Shown: piece after piece, positions 35,827-45,900 of the stretch
Layout of the letters: every line of letters begins with the position of its first letter
How positions within the stretch are numbered: the first letter of the stretch is position 1
Assembly (NCBI RefSeq): GCF_039543545.1
Contig: NZ_BAABJY010000001.1
Coordinates: 434,001 to 498,000 of the forward strand
From: Luteimonas vadosa
GTDB lineage: Bacteria; Pseudomonadota; Gammaproteobacteria; Xanthomonadales; Xanthomonadaceae
Length of the DNA stretch: 64,000 bases
Reading direction: 5' to 3'
Notes under the pieces: generated by a model
What the model saw: the letters and a program-made list of their open reading frames with translations, nothing else
What the model was told of the DNA's origin: nothing
The model's database searches: none
Translations under genes and position numbers: made by a program

Positions 35827-36402
35827 ATGGCCGACCAGACCGCGACGCGCACCGTGCTGCTCATCCTGGACATGGTGAGCACCTTCGACTTCGAGCATGG
35901 CGCCGCCCTGCACGCGCAGGCCTTGCGCATCGCACCCCGCATCGCCCGGCTGAAGGCACGCATCGCGCGCCGGGGCGGTCAATGCATCTACGTCAACGAC
36001 CACTTCGGCCACTGGCAATCGGAATTCAGCCGGATCGTGTCGCTCGCCAGCGAGGGGACGGGGGCGGACATCGTCGAGATCCTGCGGCCGGGCGCGGACG
36101 ACCTGTTCATCCTCAAGCCGCGGCATTCGGCGTTCTACCAGACGCCGCTGCCGCTGCTGCTCGCCAAGCTGGACGCACGCGTACTCGTGGTGACCGGGAT
36201 TGCCGCGGAAGCCTGCGTGCTGGTCACGGCGCTGGAGGCGCACATGCGGGACTATCGCGTCGTGGTCCCCGTCGACTGCGTTGCCTCCGCCTACGACGCG
36301 CGCCGGCAGGCGGCACGGCGGGTCTTGCAGGCCTCGGGCCTCGAGACCCGCGGCATGCGCAGCATCGATCGTTGGCTGGCGGGCGATCGCGAGGGCGACT
36401 GA
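35827..36402 (+). CDS. Isochorismatase-like cysteine hydrolase
   Basis: 191 residues with the catalytic triad of the family in place: Asp15 (LLILDMVSTFDF), Lys97 (FILKPRHSAFYQTPL) and Cys130 (GIAAEACVLVTA). The cis-peptide GIAAE before Cys130 is also typical. Such enzymes hydrolyse isochorismate, nicotinamide, N-carbamoyl compounds and others; the substrate cannot be assigned. ATG 35827 is the only start giving the family N-terminus. The 229 bp to the next gene show nothing recognisable. Confidence 0.87.
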   Translation: MADQTATRTVLLILDMVSTFDFEHGAALHAQALRIAPRIARLKARIARRGGQCIYVNDHFGHWQSEFSRIVSLASEGTGADIVEILRPGADDLFILKPRHSAFYQTPLPLLLAKLDARVLVVTGIAAEACVLVTALEAHMRDYRVVVPVDCVASAYDARRQAARRVLQASGLETRGMRSIDRWLAGDREGD

Positions 36403-36631
36403 CCGCCGCAACGGGACATGGCCCGTGGCACGCGTGCCGGCAGGATTCGACGCCTGTGCGATGCGCGGGGATGTCGCGATACGCCGCGCGCCGCCGTGCG
36501 GTGCTGCCTCGTTTCGCCAGGCTTCGCCGTTGGTCGGTCGCCTGCCGCGGGTGATCCCTCGAGGCCACGCGTCCGCACGGGTACTGGCAGCGATGCACGG
36601 CGCAGCATCGCCGGGAGGGCGCACGGGACAC

Positions 36632-39130
36632 TCAGTCGTGCAAGGCCGGCAACGACTGTCGGAGGGTATCGATCCCTGCCCAGGGGTCGTCTCGCAGGCG
36701 GGCGGCGCGGCGCCTGGCCTTCGGCAGGTCGTAGGCGTCGGCGCGCTTGATGCGGCCCAGTTCCTCCCAGCGCAATGGCACCGCGACCGGCGCGCCCTTG
36801 CGCGCGCGGAGCGACCAGGACGCGACGCTGGTGGCCCCGCGCGTGTTGCGCAACCAGTCGATGAAGACCTTGCCGCCGCGCCTGGCCTTGGACATCGTCG
36901 CCACGTACCGGTCGGGGGCATGCAGGGCCATCGCCTGCGCGAAGGCCTCGCAGAAGCCGCGCACCGCGTCCCAGGACGGACCGCCTTCGATCGGCGCGAC
37001 AACGTGCAGCCCCTTGCCACCGGACAGGCGCACGAAACTCTCCAAGCCGGCCTGGCGCAACTTGTCGCGTGTATCGCGCGCCGCGGCCACCACCTGCTTC
37101 CACGCCACCCCTTCCCCCGGATCGAGGTCGAACACCAGCCGGTCCGGCCGTTCCGGATCCCGCGCGCAGGCCCCCCAGGGATGGAACTCGATGGTGTTCA
37201 TCTGCACCAGTTCGAGCACGCCCTCGATCGAGTCCACGTACAGGTAGTCCGCCTTGCCGTCCTTCTGCCGGAGCGGCAAGGCATGCACCTGCGAACCGAG
37301 GCTGCCTGCGTGGTGCTTCTGGAAGAAGCACTCGCCCTGCGCGCCCTCCGGGCAGCGCAACAGCGACAGCGGCCGGTCTCGCAGGCCGGGCAGCATCCAC
37401 CCGGCGACGCTGCGGTAGTAGTCGGCGACGTCGGCCTTGGTGCAGCCGGCGTCCTTGAACACGATGCGATCGGGGTGGGTCAGGTTCACGTCTTCCTCCC
37501 GGGTGGGCGCCGCCGGCGGTCGTTGCACCTCGCGCGCCGGTTTGTCGTCGCGCACGCGCAGGAAGCTGGCCTGGCGCAGCAGGCCTTCCTTGGCCAGGCC
37601 CCGGTACGCGACCTCGACCACCAGTTCGGGACGGACCCAGCGCACCGCGCGCGCGGAAAAAGGGACGTGCGCGGGCAGCTCGATGACGCCTTCCCGCTGT
37701 CGCAGCGGTTGCAGCCGCTCGTGGAGCACGCGCAGCGCCGTGTCGTCGAACCCGGTTCCGACCCGCCCGGCATACCGCAGCCGGCCGCGCTCGCGCGTGG
37801 CCAGCAGCAGCGATCCGAAGCCGCTGCGCGAGCCCTTGGGTGGCGTGTAGCCGATGACGAGGAACTCGTCGGCCAGCGCATGCTTGCTCTTGATCCAGTC
37901 CCCGCCGCGGCCCGCGCGATAAGGGCTCCCGCAGCGCTTGCTGATCATGCCTTCCAGCCCCTGCTTGCCGGTCTGCGCGAACACTTCCGCGCCATGGCCG
38001 ACGACATGGTCGCTGTAGGCGAGCAGGCCTGGCGTGCCCAGCAGGTCCTTCAGCAAGGCCTTGCGCGCCTGGAGCGGCGCGCGCCGCAGGTCGACGCCCG
38101 CCAGGCCGGGCAGGTCGAAGACCATGTAGCGCAAGTCCGCCTTCGACGTGCCCTCGACCACGCGCTGCAACTCCGAAAAATCGCTGCGCCCCGCTGCGTC
38201 GATCACCACCAGTTCGCCGTCCAGGCAGGCGCTGGACACCGGCAGGGCTTCCACCGCCCGCGCGATCTCCCGAAACGTCGCGTTCCAGTCGAGCCCGCCA
38301 CGCGAGCGCAGGCGCGCCTTGCCCGCGTCCAGGTCCACCAGCAGGCGATAGCCGTCCCACTTGAGTTCGTGCAGCCAGTCGTCGCCGGTGGGCGGTGCGG
38401 CGCGCAAGGTGGCCAGCGCCGGTTCGAACCCCAGCGGCAGGCCGGTCTCCCGCGCACCGTCGAGGTCCGAGGCGCGCTTGCGCCAGGCCGCGTCGCGCTT
38501 GCGGCCGCTCCCGTCGCGACGCGCCGGCGCCTGTTTCGATTTCACAGCCGAGTCCGATTTGCCGGTCTTTTTCGGCCGCGCCTTCGCCTTGGCCCTGGCG
38601 CCCGCCCCGGCGCCGGCATCGTCGATCAGGTCGTCGGCCTCCAGCTCGGCGGCATGCCGGTCCTGGCGCTTCATCAGCAGCCATTGCACCTGCCGTCCCT
38701 GCTTGCGGGTGCGCACCAGCTTCCAGCCGCCGCGCAGCTTCCCGCCTTGCAGGACGAAATCCAGTTTCCCTTGCGCCAGCGCCGCCTGGGGGTCGCCGTC
38801 GCTGGCCCAGTGGCCGCGATCGAAGATGTCGACATGACCGGCGCCGTAGTTGCCTTCCGGGATGTCGCCGGCGAAGCCTGCATATTCCAGCGGATGATCC
38901 TCGACCTGGACCGCAAGCCGCTTGTCGCCCGGACGCAGCGACGGCCCTTTCGGCACGGCCCAGCTCTTCAGGACGCCGTCGACCTCCAGCCGGAAGTCGT
39001 AGTGCCGCGCGCGCGCATGGTGCAGCTGCACGACGAAGACCGGCCGCCGCCCTCCTGTTTCGACAACCCTGCCTTCGGGCTCCGGCGTGGCGTCGAAGCG
39101 GCGCTTGCGCGCGTAGTCCCGCAGGCCCAT
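36632..39130 (-). CDS. ligD: NHEJ DNA ligase D
   Basis: 832 residues in the order phosphoesterase-ligase-polymerase, as in Pseudomonas LigD. 3'-phosphoesterase (~1-165): VVQLHHARARHYDFRLEVDG and PEGNYGAGHV. ATP-dependent ligase (~210-515): nucleotidyl Lys257 in ELKWDGYRLL, then the oligonucleotide-binding part. Primase-like polymerase (~545-832): FFQKHHAGS, VFDLDPGEGV (metal Asp pair) and LSGGKGLHVVAPI. It trims, fills and seals double-strand breaks held by Ku. It starts 3 bp after the ku stop, so the pair is an operon. A basic Lys/Ala linker (~170-205) separates the first two domains. Confidence 0.96.
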   Translation of the reverse strand: MGLRDYARKRRFDATPEPEGRVVETGGRRPVFVVQLHHARARHYDFRLEVDGVLKSWAVPKGPSLRPGDKRLAVQVEDHPLEYAGFAGDIPEGNYGAGHVDIFDRGHWASDGDPQAALAQGKLDFVLQGGKLRGGWKLVRTRKQGRQVQWLLMKRQDRHAAELEADDLIDDAGAGAGARAKAKARPKKTGKSDSAVKSKQAPARRDGSGRKRDAAWRKRASDLDGARETGLPLGFEPALATLRAAPPTGDDWLHELKWDGYRLLVDLDAGKARLRSRGGLDWNATFREIARAVEALPVSSACLDGELVVIDAAGRSDFSELQRVVEGTSKADLRYMVFDLPGLAGVDLRRAPLQARKALLKDLLGTPGLLAYSDHVVGHGAEVFAQTGKQGLEGMISKRCGSPYRAGRGGDWIKSKHALADEFLVIGYTPPKGSRSGFGSLLLATRERGRLRYAGRVGTGFDDTALRVLHERLQPLRQREGVIELPAHVPFSARAVRWVRPELVVEVAYRGLAKEGLLRQASFLRVRDDKPAREVQRPPAAPTREEDVNLTHPDRIVFKDAGCTKADVADYYRSVAGWMLPGLRDRPLSLLRCPEGAQGECFFQKHHAGSLGSQVHALPLRQKDGKADYLYVDSIEGVLELVQMNTIEFHPWGACARDPERPDRLVFDLDPGEGVAWKQVVAAARDTRDKLRQAGLESFVRLSGGKGLHVVAPIEGGPSWDAVRGFCEAFAQAMALHAPDRYVATMSKARRGGKVFIDWLRNTRGATSVASWSLRARKGAPVAVPLRWEELGRIKRADAYDLPKARRRAARLRDDPWAGIDTLRQSLPALHD

Positions 39131-39133
39131 CGA

Positions 39134-40075
39134 CTATCCGGCCTTGCGCTTGGCCGCCTTCTTCGTGGCCTTCTTCGCCGGCTTGCCCTTGGCCGCCTTG
39201 CTCTTCGATGCGCCTGCGGACTTCTTCGCGGCCGACTTCTTCTTTGCCTCCTCTTCTTTCTTCGCCGGGGTGCGCTTGTTGCTGGCGATGCTCTGCTTGA
39301 GCAGGCTCATGAAGTCGACGACGTTGGTGGTGGCGTCCTCCGGCGGCTCGCCTTCGGCCTCGGCGACGTCGACCTTCGCGCCCTTGGCCTTGAGCTTCTT
39401 CTCGATGACCGCCTGCAGGCGTTCGCGGAACTCGTCGTGGAACGCGTCGGGAGCCCAATCGCCGGACATCGACTCAATCAGCTGCGCTGCCATCTCCAGT
39501 TCCTTGGCCGTGATGCGGTAGTCCTTGGTGCCGCCTTCGGGCAAGCGATAGTCCGCCGGGTCGACCAGCTCCTGCGGGTAGCGCAGCAGCAACAGCAACA
39601 GCGCGTCGCCTTGCGGCACGACCGCAGCCAGGTATTCCCGCGTCCGGATCACCACGCGCGCGATTCCCACCTTTCCGGTCCTGGCCAGGGTCTCGCGCAG
39701 CAGCACGTAGCCCTTCTCGGCCTTCTTCGCCGGCACCAGCACGTAAGGCTTGTCGTAGTAGGCCGGGGCGATGGCATCGGCCTCGATGAAGGTCTCGACC
39801 TCGACCGTCTCGTGGCTTTCCGGGGCGGCGGACTCGATGTCCTCCTTGTCGATCACGACGTAGCTGCCCTTGTCGTACTCGAAGGCCTTGACGATGTCCT
39901 TCCACGGCACTTCCTCGCCCGTCTCGGCATTCACGCGCTCGTAGCGGATCGGCTTGCGGTCGCGCGCATCGAGCATCCGGAACTGCAGGTCGACCTTTCG
40001 CTCGCCCGACATCAGCGACACCGGGATGTTGAGCAGGCCGAAGGAGAGCGTCCCGGTCCAGATCGGGCGGGCCAT
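39134..40075 (-). CDS. ku: Ku homodimer protein for non-homologous end joining
   Basis: 313 residues. Start MARPIWTGTLSFGLLNIPVSL, then the core VDLQFRMLDARDRKPIRYERVN, KGYVLLRETLARTGKVGIARVVIRTREYLA and ELEMAAQLIESMSG are classic bacterial Ku. The last ~60 residues form an extended Lys/Ala-rich tail (KKATKKAAKRKAG), which in other Ku proteins modulates DNA threading and LigD recruitment. It binds broken DNA ends. ATG 40075 is chosen as the family start; the frame is open for 46 codons upstream. First gene of the ku-ligD operon. Confidence 0.95.
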   Translation of the reverse strand: MARPIWTGTLSFGLLNIPVSLMSGERKVDLQFRMLDARDRKPIRYERVNAETGEEVPWKDIVKAFEYDKGSYVVIDKEDIESAAPESHETVEVETFIEADAIAPAYYDKPYVLVPAKKAEKGYVLLRETLARTGKVGIARVVIRTREYLAAVVPQGDALLLLLLRYPQELVDPADYRLPEGGTKDYRITAKELEMAAQLIESMSGDWAPDAFHDEFRERLQAVIEKKLKAKGAKVDVAEAEGEPPEDATTNVVDFMSLLKQSIASNKRTPAKKEEEAKKKSAAKKSAGASKSKAAKGKPAKKATKKAAKRKAG

Positions 40076-40335
40076 CAGCCGATCCCCGGCGGCGAGCTGG
40101 TTGCGCGCGGGAACGCGGCGCGCGCGGGTGGATGGTGGGATCGCATGCGACCTCCGGGCAGCCCTCGGGCGTCCGACGGTAGGCACCCCACGGTGAGACG
40201 GTGGTGAAAGCACGCTGGCCGCCCCGGGGCCGGGGATGCGGGCGCACAGGTCGACGCGCGGCCGGTCGCCCTCGTTTGCCCGGGTTTCACCGCGACCGGG
40301 GCACCCTTGGCCCCACCAACCCGCAGGAGCACGAC

Positions 40336-40563
40336 ATGCCCTACGACCGCGTCAGCGAACTACCCGATTCCGTGCGCGACCATCTCCCGGAACACGCCAA
40401 GGAGATCTACAAGGAAGCATTCAACAGCGCGTGGAAGCAGTACAAGGACCCCGACGACCGCCGCGGCGACGCCACCCGCGAGGAGACCGCGCACAAGGTG
40501 GCCTGGGCGGCGGTCAAGGACAAATACCAGAAAGGCGACGACGGCGACTGGCACGCGAAATAG
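40336..40563 (+). CDS. chaB: ChaB family small protein
   Basis: 75 residues: SELPDSVRDHLPEHAKEIYKEAFNSAWKQY, then ETAHKVAWAAVKDKYQKGDDGDWHAK, a full ChaB match. ChaB was named as a putative cation-transport regulator in E. coli, but here no chaA is nearby. ChaB genes often sit beside ku/ligD in proteobacteria, as here, on the opposite strand. ATG 40336 has AGGAG (40325-40329) six bases upstream. An 11-C homopolymer follows the stop. Confidence 0.88.
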   Translation: MPYDRVSELPDSVRDHLPEHAKEIYKEAFNSAWKQYKDPDDRRGDATREETAHKVAWAAVKDKYQKGDDGDWHAK

Positions 40564-40717
40564 TCGCCCCCCCCCCCGGCGGGCTCAACCCGCCGGCAGG
40601 TTGGCGTAGCCAAGCTCCGCGCCGGCGCCCGGCTCGCCAGCCGGCAATGCGGGACGCGATGCACGGCGTGGGGTCGCTTCCGATCCTGCGCGTCGCGGAC
40701 CGCGCGCCCCGAGGCCC

Positions 40718-42895
40718 TCACCCCGTCTGCAGGTTGGCATAGGCCAGCACGAGCCACTTGCTGCCCACGTCCTGGAAATTCACCTGCACCCGCGCGTGCG
40801 CGCCGGCGCCCTCGATGTCGGTGACCGTGCCGCTGCCGAACTTGGCATGGCTGACCTGCTGGCCTAGCTTGACGCCGGCATCCTCCTCCACCGCGGCGTG
40901 GCCGTGGCGGCGCGGGTTGGCCGGCTGCGCCATGCGCATCGCCTTCGCCTTCGGCCGGATCTCGTGCAGCAGGGCCGACGGAATCTCGCGCAGGAAGCGC
41001 GAGGGGATGCCGTACATGTCCTGGCCGTGCAGGCGGCGGGTCTCGGCATGGCTGAGCACCAGCTTTTGCCGCGCGCGTGTGATCCCGACGTAGGCCAGCC
41101 GGCGCTCTTCCTCGAGGCGGCCTTCCTCCTCCACCGAGCGCGCGTTGGGGAACAGGCCTTCCTCCATGCCGGCCAGGAACACCAGCGGGAACTCGAGCCC
41201 CTTGGCGCTGTGCAGGGTCATCAGCTGCACGCCGTCCTCGCCCGCCTGCGCCTGGCCCTCGCCGGCCTCCAGCGCCGCGTAGGCCAGGAAGGCGACCAGT
41301 TCGCCCAGCTCCGCGGTTTCCTCCTCGTCGCCCCGCGCGAAACGCGAAGCGACCGAGACCAGCTCGTCGAGGTTGTCGACGCGGGAATCGACGGCGCCCC
41401 GGGACTCCGCCTCGTAGTGTTCGCGCAGGCCGGAGCGCAGCAGCACGTGGTCGATCTTGTCCTTGAGCGGCAAGTCGTCGACCTCTCTGGCCAGAGCATC
41501 GACCAGCCCGTGGAAGCCGGCCAGCGCGTTGCGCGCGCGCGCCGCGAGCGCATCGCCGCGCGCCTCCCGGAGCGAGGCCTCCCAGAGCGACACCGCGTCG
41601 GCGCGCGCGCGCCGTCGCACCTCGTCCAGGGTGCGGCCGCCGATGCCGCGCGTGGGCGTGTTGACCGCGCGCTCGAAGGCCGCGTCGTCGTCGCGGTTGC
41701 TCACCAGCCTCAGGTAGGCCAGCGTGTCCTTGATCTCGGCCCGCTCGAAGAAGCGCACGCCGCCGTAGACGCGGTACGGCACCTGTTCGGCGAGCAGCGT
41801 TTCCTCGAACATCCGGGACTGCGCGTTGCTGCGGTACAGGATCGCGCAGTCGCCGTAGCTACCGCCGTCGCGCACCCACTGCGCGATGCGCTCGTGCACG
41901 TAGCGGGCCTCGTCGATCTCGTTGTAGGCGGCGAACAGGTCGACGGCATCGCCGGCGCCGGCATCGGTCCACAGCTTCTTGCCGAGCCGCGCCGGGTTGT
42001 GCGCGATCACGGCGTTGGCGGCGTCGAGGATGTTGGCGGTGGAGCGGTAGTTCTGCTCCAGGCGGATGGTGCGCGCGCCCGGGTAGTCGTGCAGGAACTT
42101 CTGCACGTTCTCGACCTTGGCGCCGCGCCAGCCGTAGATCGCCTGGTCGTCGTCGCCGACCACGAAGACCTGTCCGGTGTCGCCGGCCAGCACGCGCACG
42201 AACGCATACTGGATCGCATTGGTGTCCTGGAATTCATCCACCAGCAACTGGCCGAAGCGCTGGCGGTAGTGCGCCAGCAGCGCCGGGGTGTCGCGCAGCA
42301 ACTCGTGGGCGCGCAGCAGGATCTCGGCGAAATCCACCAGCCCGGCGCGGTCGCAACGCTCCTGGTACAGCGCGTAGCTGCGCAGCATCACGTCCGACCA
42401 TTCGTCGCGGTCCTGCTGGATGTGCCGCGGGCGCCGGCCCTCGTCCTTCTGGGCGTTGATCCACCATGCGACCTGCCTGGGCGGGAAGCGCGCGGGGTCG
42501 ATCTCCAGCTGCTGCATCACCCGCTTGACCAGGCGCAGCTGGTCGTCGCTGTCGAGGATCTGGAAGCCCTCGGGCAGCTTCGCGTCCTGCCAGTGCAGGC
42601 GCAGCAGCCGGTGCGCGAGGCCGTGGAAGGTGCCGACCCACAGGCCGCGCGAACCGTTTCGGAGCAGCGCGTCGGCGCGATGCCGCATCTCGCCGGCGGC
42701 CTTGTTGGTGAAGGTCACCGCGAAGATGCCGTGCGCCGGGACCCCGAAGACCTCGTGCAGCCAGGCAATGCGGTGCGTCAGCACCCGGGTCTTGCCGCTG
42801 CCCGCGCCGGCCAGCACCAGGTAGTGGCCCGGCGGCGCCGACACCGCCTCGCGCTGGGCGTCGTTCAGGCCGTCGAGCAGGTGGGAGACATCCAT
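40718..42895 (-). CDS. uvrD: DNA helicase II (UvrD)
   Basis: 725 residues, SF1A helicase of normal length. Motifs: Q-motif LNDAQREAV, Walker A AGAGSGKT, TFTNKAAGEMRHR (Ia), VDEFQDTN (II), GDDDQAIYGWRGA (III), LEQNYRST (IV), MTLHSAKGLEF (V) and VGITRARQKL (VI). The C-terminus SKWLVLAYANLQTG keeps the UvrD tail. It unwinds DNA in mismatch and nucleotide-excision repair. ATG 42895 begins at the family MDVSHLLDGLN. The upstream PAS/LOV gene ends 10 bp before it on the same strand, so they are likely cotranscribed. Confidence 0.96.
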   Translation of the reverse strand: MDVSHLLDGLNDAQREAVSAPPGHYLVLAGAGSGKTRVLTHRIAWLHEVFGVPAHGIFAVTFTNKAAGEMRHRADALLRNGSRGLWVGTFHGLAHRLLRLHWQDAKLPEGFQILDSDDQLRLVKRVMQQLEIDPARFPPRQVAWWINAQKDEGRRPRHIQQDRDEWSDVMLRSYALYQERCDRAGLVDFAEILLRAHELLRDTPALLAHYRQRFGQLLVDEFQDTNAIQYAFVRVLAGDTGQVFVVGDDDQAIYGWRGAKVENVQKFLHDYPGARTIRLEQNYRSTANILDAANAVIAHNPARLGKKLWTDAGAGDAVDLFAAYNEIDEARYVHERIAQWVRDGGSYGDCAILYRSNAQSRMFEETLLAEQVPYRVYGGVRFFERAEIKDTLAYLRLVSNRDDDAAFERAVNTPTRGIGGRTLDEVRRRARADAVSLWEASLREARGDALAARARNALAGFHGLVDALAREVDDLPLKDKIDHVLLRSGLREHYEAESRGAVDSRVDNLDELVSVASRFARGDEEETAELGELVAFLAYAALEAGEGQAQAGEDGVQLMTLHSAKGLEFPLVFLAGMEEGLFPNARSVEEEGRLEEERRLAYVGITRARQKLVLSHAETRRLHGQDMYGIPSRFLREIPSALLHEIRPKAKAMRMAQPANPRRHGHAAVEEDAGVKLGQQVSHAKFGSGTVTDIEGAGAHARVQVNFQDVGSKWLVLAYANLQTG

Positions 42896-42904
42896 CGCGC
42901 CAGT

Positions 42905-45900
42905 TTACGTCCTGGCGGGCGCCGATCCCCGGTCGAGGTACTCCACCAGGTCGTCGAACAGCAGCGGCCTGGACATCAGGAAGCCCTGCATCTCCTCGCA
43001 GCCCTGTGCGCGCAACCAGGCCAGCTGGCCTTCCTCCTCCACGCCCTCGCCGACCGTGTGCAGGCCCATCGAGTGGGCGAGCCCGATGATGGTGCTGCAC
43101 AGGGACGCCGATTCGGGGTCGCCGGGGAGGTCCTGCACGAAGGAACGATCGATCTTCAACCGGTCCAGCGGCAAGCGCTTGAGGTAGGACAGGCTCGAAT
43201 ACCCGGTGCCGAAATCGTCGATGGCCAGGCATACGCCCATCGCCGAAAGTGAATGCATCGTCTCGATCGCACGCAGGGGGTTGTCCATGACCGTGCCCTC
43301 GGTCAATTCCAGTTCGAGGGCGCCCGCGGGGAGGCTGTGCTCGGCGAGGACGGCGGCGACGTCCTCGACCAGCTGGGGCCCGAACTGCAGCGGCGAGACA
43401 TTGACCGCCAGCCGCAGCCCGGCGAAGCCGCGTCCCACCAGCAAGGCCTGGTGCCGCGCGGCCTCGCGCAGGATGCGCCGGCCCAGTTCCAGGATCAGGC
43501 CGCTTTCCTCGCAGACCGGGATGAATTCCGCGGGCGAAAGCAGGCCGCGCTCCGGGTGCTGCCAACGCACCAGGCATTCCAGCGCGCTGACCGCGCCGTC
43601 GCTGCCATGGATGGGCTGGAACGCGAGCACGAATTCCCTGCGCTCCAGCGCGTCGCGCAACTGGCCAACGAGCTGCAGCCTTTGCATCGCGCCGACGTCG
43701 AGGCCGGCATGGTAGCGCTCGGCGCGGTTCCTGCCCGCCCGCTTGGCCTGGTACATCGCCATGTCGGCGTGCTTGAGGAGGGTCTCGGGATCGGAGCCGT
43801 CCTCGGGATACCGGGACCAGCCGATGCTGGGGGTCAAGACGTGCTGGATGTCGCCGATCTCCATCGGCTGCGACAAGGTCGCGCTGATCCGCGCGATGAC
43901 CTGCCCAACCCCGTCCTCGTCGCTCTGCTCGGTCAACACCACGACGAACTCGTCGCCGCCGAAGCGCCCGACGGTGTCGGTTTCGCGCACCTGCTGGCGC
44001 AGGCGGTCGGCGACGATGCGCAGGGCCTGGTCCCCCGCGGCATGGTCGAGCGTGTCGTTGACCAGCTTGAAATCGTCCAGGTCGAGGAACACCACCGCAG
44101 CCTTTCGCCCGTAGCGATCCGCGTTGTGGATCGCCTGCTGCAGCCGGTCCTGCAGCAACTGGCGATTCGGCAGCCCAGTCAGTTCGTCGTGGGTCGCACG
44201 GTGCGCCAGCTCCTGTTCCTGCCGTTGCCGCTCCGACACGTCGTTGAGGACGCCGACGAAATGGTTCACCGCGCCGTGCTCGTCCTGTACCGGCGCAACG
44301 TGCAGTTCGTTCCAGAACAGGGTGCCGTCCTTGCGGTAGTTCCGCAGCAGCGCGCGCGCCTCGCGCCGCTCGGCGATGGCGGCGCCGATCGCCTTCACGC
44401 CCGCCTGGTCGCGGTCGATGCCCTGCAGGAATCGGCAGTTGCGGCCCGTGGCCTCCGCGGCGTCGTATCCGGTGAGCTGTTCGAAGCTGCGATTGACGTA
44501 GACGATGGGGAAATCCGGGCCGAGCGCGTCGACGATCACCACGCCGCTGTCGACGGACTCCACGGCGCGGCTGAGCAGGCGCAGGTCCGCCTCGTGGCGG
44601 CGCCGTTCGCTCACGTCGAGCATGCCGCCGAGCATCCGCGTCGCCGCGCCGTCGGCGTTGCGCACGAAGAAGCCGCGGTCCACCACCACCGCATACCCCG
44701 CGTCTTGCCGCCGGAACCGGTACTCCTCGGTCCATTCCTCGCGCACAGGGTCTGCGATCGCCGCTTCCAGGCTGTCGCTGACCCGGGCGAGGTCGTCGGG
44801 ATGCACCATCGCCTCCCACGCGGCCAGGGTCGGGGGCATCTCCTCGGGCCGGTACCCGAAGGTCGAGTAGAAACTGTCGCTCCACCACAACCGGTCGTTC
44901 TCGATGTCGAAGTCATAGACCGCGTCGCTGGTCGCACGCGCGATCAGCCGGAAGCGTTCTTCGGCCGCCTCGCTTTCGGTCACGTCCTGGGCCAGCACCA
45001 TCCGCGCGCAACGGCCATCGAAGCGGATGTCGCTCGAAAAGATCGCAACCCTGCGCAGGCGGCCGTCGGCCAGGCGATGCGTCCAGACGCGGCCCTGCGC
45101 CACCGGTTCGGTGCGCGCCAGCGCGCGCTCCAGCTCGCCGATCTCGCTCCCCGGCCGGATGTCCTGCAGGCGCAGCTGCAGGAAGCGTTCGCGACTGAAA
45201 CCGTAGTGCGCCACTGCGGCGTCGTTGACTTCCAGGAATCGCAACGTGTCCGGGTCGAACACCCACATGGGCAGCGGGTTGCGCGCGAACAGGAAGCGGT
45301 AGCTCTCCTCAGTCGCACGCAGCTGCTCTCGCGCGGCCACGCGCTCGGTGATGTCCTGTTGCACGCCGTGGATCACGCGCCGGTCCTGGCGGTGGTGGAG
45401 CACGCCGCGGGCATAGATCCAGCGCACGCCGCCATCGGCGCGGACGATCCTGAACTCGGCGTCCGCCTCGACCTGCTCGTCGCCGGCCATCAGTCGCTCG
45501 GCCATGCCGCGAAGCCGGTCGATGTCCTCGGGGTGGATAGAGGCAAAGGCCTGGTCGAGGTCCAGGGTCGTGGACGCCGGTGGCAACCCGTAGAGGCGGC
45601 TGGCTTCGGGTGACCAGTGCACCCGCCCGTTATTGATGTCCCACTCGTAGTCGCCGATCGCCGCCAGTTCGCAGGCCTCGCCCAGTCGCTGCCGGGTGAC
45701 TTCCAGCTCCGCCAGCAATTCCCCCTGGCGGGCGTGCTTGCGGTCGTACTGCTTCAGCAACCAGACCCACAGCACGGCCAGGAGCACGGTGGCCATGAGC
45801 ACGACGATCGCGAACCCGAGCCAGGCCGCGACGATGCCCCCGCTCGCCATGCTGACGACGACAAGCAGTGGCGACCCTTCCAGGCGCTGGAACGTGAACA

